Notes under the pieces: generated by a model
The model's database searches: none
What the model was told of the DNA's origin: nothing
What the model saw: only the letters and a program-made list of their open reading frames with translations
Program-made: the position numbers and the translations under genes
From: Candidatus Hydrogenedentota bacterium
Lineage (GTDB): Bacteria > Hydrogenedentota > Hydrogenedentia > Hydrogenedentales > CAITNO01
Direction: 5' to 3'
Assembly: GCA_007118765.1 (NCBI GenBank)
Contig: SKQZ01000215.1
Location: forward strand, 1 to 7,090
DNA: 7,090 bases
Shown here: piece after piece, positions 6,234 through 7,090 of the stretch
Layout of the letters: every line of letters starts with the position of its first letter
Position numbering within the stretch: the first letter of the stretch is position 1

Positions 6234-7038
6234 ATTGTCCGCGTTCAAGTCGCGAAAGGCTGAACAAGTCCCGGGGCAGGTCCACCTCAAACTCCAGGTC
6301 TTTGTATACCAGTACCGTCTTATGGCCTTCTTCATCTTCGGGAATCAGCGTCATGCGCGCAGGCAATTTCCGACCGTCGAACACCTGAACCTCATCCCAA
6401 TGAATGGTGCGCGCAAGACGGTCGCGGCGGTCATAATACGTTGCCTTGATGGGCAGCGCGCCGTCCTCACACAGCACCAGTTCAATGCTGTTCCACAGCC
6501 CCACCATGTCCGGCTTGGCCGTAAACCGCACCAGCCAGCCCGCCGGCTCCTCCGACGGCCCCACCACTTCATAATCATAGTCGTCCACCATTGACGCTTC
6601 ACGCACCAGGTCATCATTTGTGAAATCGCTGCCCATCCACGACGTTAGCATCATGGAAGGGGGCACCCGCACCGTGCGTTCAATGCGTGGACGATAGTTC
6701 CACAGGTTGTTGTCCACTTTCAATGTGGCCGAGCCGCGGTCCCGGGCCGGCGACAATATCTCCACCAGCGATTTGTCCGTGCCCTCTGTCCATGCACGCA
6801 TGCCCATGGTATGCGTGCGGCGGGGGCGCACCACCGTCATTTCCATCTCCGCCACGCTGCTGCTCGACCGATACAAATCTTCAAAGTGAGCCACCGCGGC
6901 ATCCACATTCAATACGCCGTCCTCTACAAAGGAGGGGTGCGTTACCTCATTGTCCGCGCCGAATGCGGACGGCGCAAAACAGACAGCCGTTGCGATAAGG
7001 AGATCCAACAGTACGTTGCGGTCTGAAGTCATCATCAT
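6232..7038 (-). CDS. LolA-like outer membrane lipoprotein-sorting family protein (periplasmic carrier)
   Basis: This 268-residue secreted protein probably binds a lipid or lipoprotein in the periplasm and ferries it between membranes. From the start chosen, residues 8-21 are a hydrophobic signal segment and a signal peptidase I site fits after Gly27 (SAFG|AD). Cys20 is not in a lipobox, so it is not a lipoprotein itself. The mature part is beta-rich and carries motifs I recognise from the COG2834/LolA_like group: DRGSATLK (100-107), NLWNYRP (111-117) and WMGSDFTNDDL (134-144). It is longer than, and distinct from, classical LolA. The frame is open upstream to a GTG at 7068, but GAGGA lies 7 bases before the ATG at 7038, the first of three consecutive ATG codons, which decides the start. 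It opens the visible operon and sits 16 bases before the permease genes, as expected for the transporter's periplasmic partner. Family assignment is fairly sure; the cargo is unknown. Confidence 0.85.
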   Translation of the reverse strand: MMMTSDRNVLLDLLIATAVCFAPSAFGADNEVTHPSFVEDGVLNVDAAVAHFEDLYRSSSSVAEMEMTVVRPRRTHTMGMRAWTEGTDKSLVEILSPARDRGSATLKVDNNLWNYRPRIERTVRVPPSMMLTSWMGSDFTNDDLVREASMVDDYDYEVVGPSEEPAGWLVRFTAKPDMVGLWNSIELVLCEDGALPIKATYYDRRDRLARTIHWDEVQVFDGRKLPARMTLIPEDEEGHKTVLVYKDLEFEVDLPRDLFSLSRLERGQ

Positions 7039-7045
7039 ACCTGTT

Positions 7046-7050
7046 TCCTC
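7046..7050 (-). promoter_or_regulatory. ribosome binding site of the LolA-like gene
   Basis: GAGGA lies 7 bases upstream of the first of three tandem ATG codons (7038-7030). It selects this start over the upstream in-frame GTG at 7068. The upstream reading frame that crosses this site ends in a TGA overlapping the first ATG (ATGA), which would fit coupling to a gene beyond the right edge, but only about 17 codons of that frame are visible. Confidence 0.6.
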
Positions 7051-7090
7051 ATGTCCGGGTATGCACACTGCCCGGCAAGGCTTTGTACTA

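Noticed and set aside
6216..6335. Forty-codon N-terminal extension of the first permease
   Set aside because: It lies inside the end of the LolA-like gene, has no suitable ribosome site and is unlike the short N-terminus normal for FtsX-type permeases.
7039..7068. Upstream GTG start for the LolA-like protein
   Set aside because: It would place ten residues with two acidic side chains ahead of the signal peptide, and a good GAGGA fits the later ATG at 7038.
7039..7090. Possible 3' end of an upstream gene overlapping the LolA-like start by ATGA
   Set aside because: Only about 17 codons are visible before the window edge, too few to separate a real gene end from chance.

Overview
The window comes from a moderately GC-rich genome of a diderm (two-membrane) bacterium. 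This follows from a predicted outer-membrane beta-barrel protein, a LolA-like periplasmic protein and an ABC transporter of the Lol/MacB type. The sequence does not allow a confident taxon. All six recognisable genes, five of them tightly packed, lie on the minus strand, so the window reads biologically from right to left.

Layout from right to left. (1) 7038-6232: secreted LolA-like 'outer membrane lipoprotein-sorting' family protein. (2) 6215-4962: FtsX/LolC-E-type ABC permease. (3) 4965-3724: second, paralogous permease, overlapping the first by ATGA. (4) 3722-2997: LolD/MacB-type ATPase, one base after the second permease. (5) 2986-1688: secreted beta-barrel-like outer-membrane protein ending in Phe, 10 bases after the ATPase. 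These five genes have gaps of -4 to 16 bases and are almost certainly one operon. After a 155-base gap comes (6) 1532-165, a complete MATE-family multidrug/organic-cation efflux transporter. Bases 1-164 hold no convincing gene. They contain a long imperfect inverted repeat and a short motif that may be the terminus of an insertion element.

Working model (inference): the two permeases and the ATPase form a heterodimeric inner-membrane ABC machine that extracts a lipidated or hydrophobic substrate from the inner membrane. The LolA-like protein carries it across the periplasm, and the outer-membrane protein receives it or lets it out. This resembles a dedicated Lol pathway in which LolB is missing and a barrel takes its place. 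The substrate cannot be read from the sequence. The MATE pump may be a separate unit or a loosely linked export gene.

The most interesting item is this five-gene trans-envelope cassette, especially its uncharacterised barrel. Minor items are a good sigma-70-like promoter pointing antisense into the barrel gene, a three-codon mini-ORF at the first permease start, and the structured left edge.
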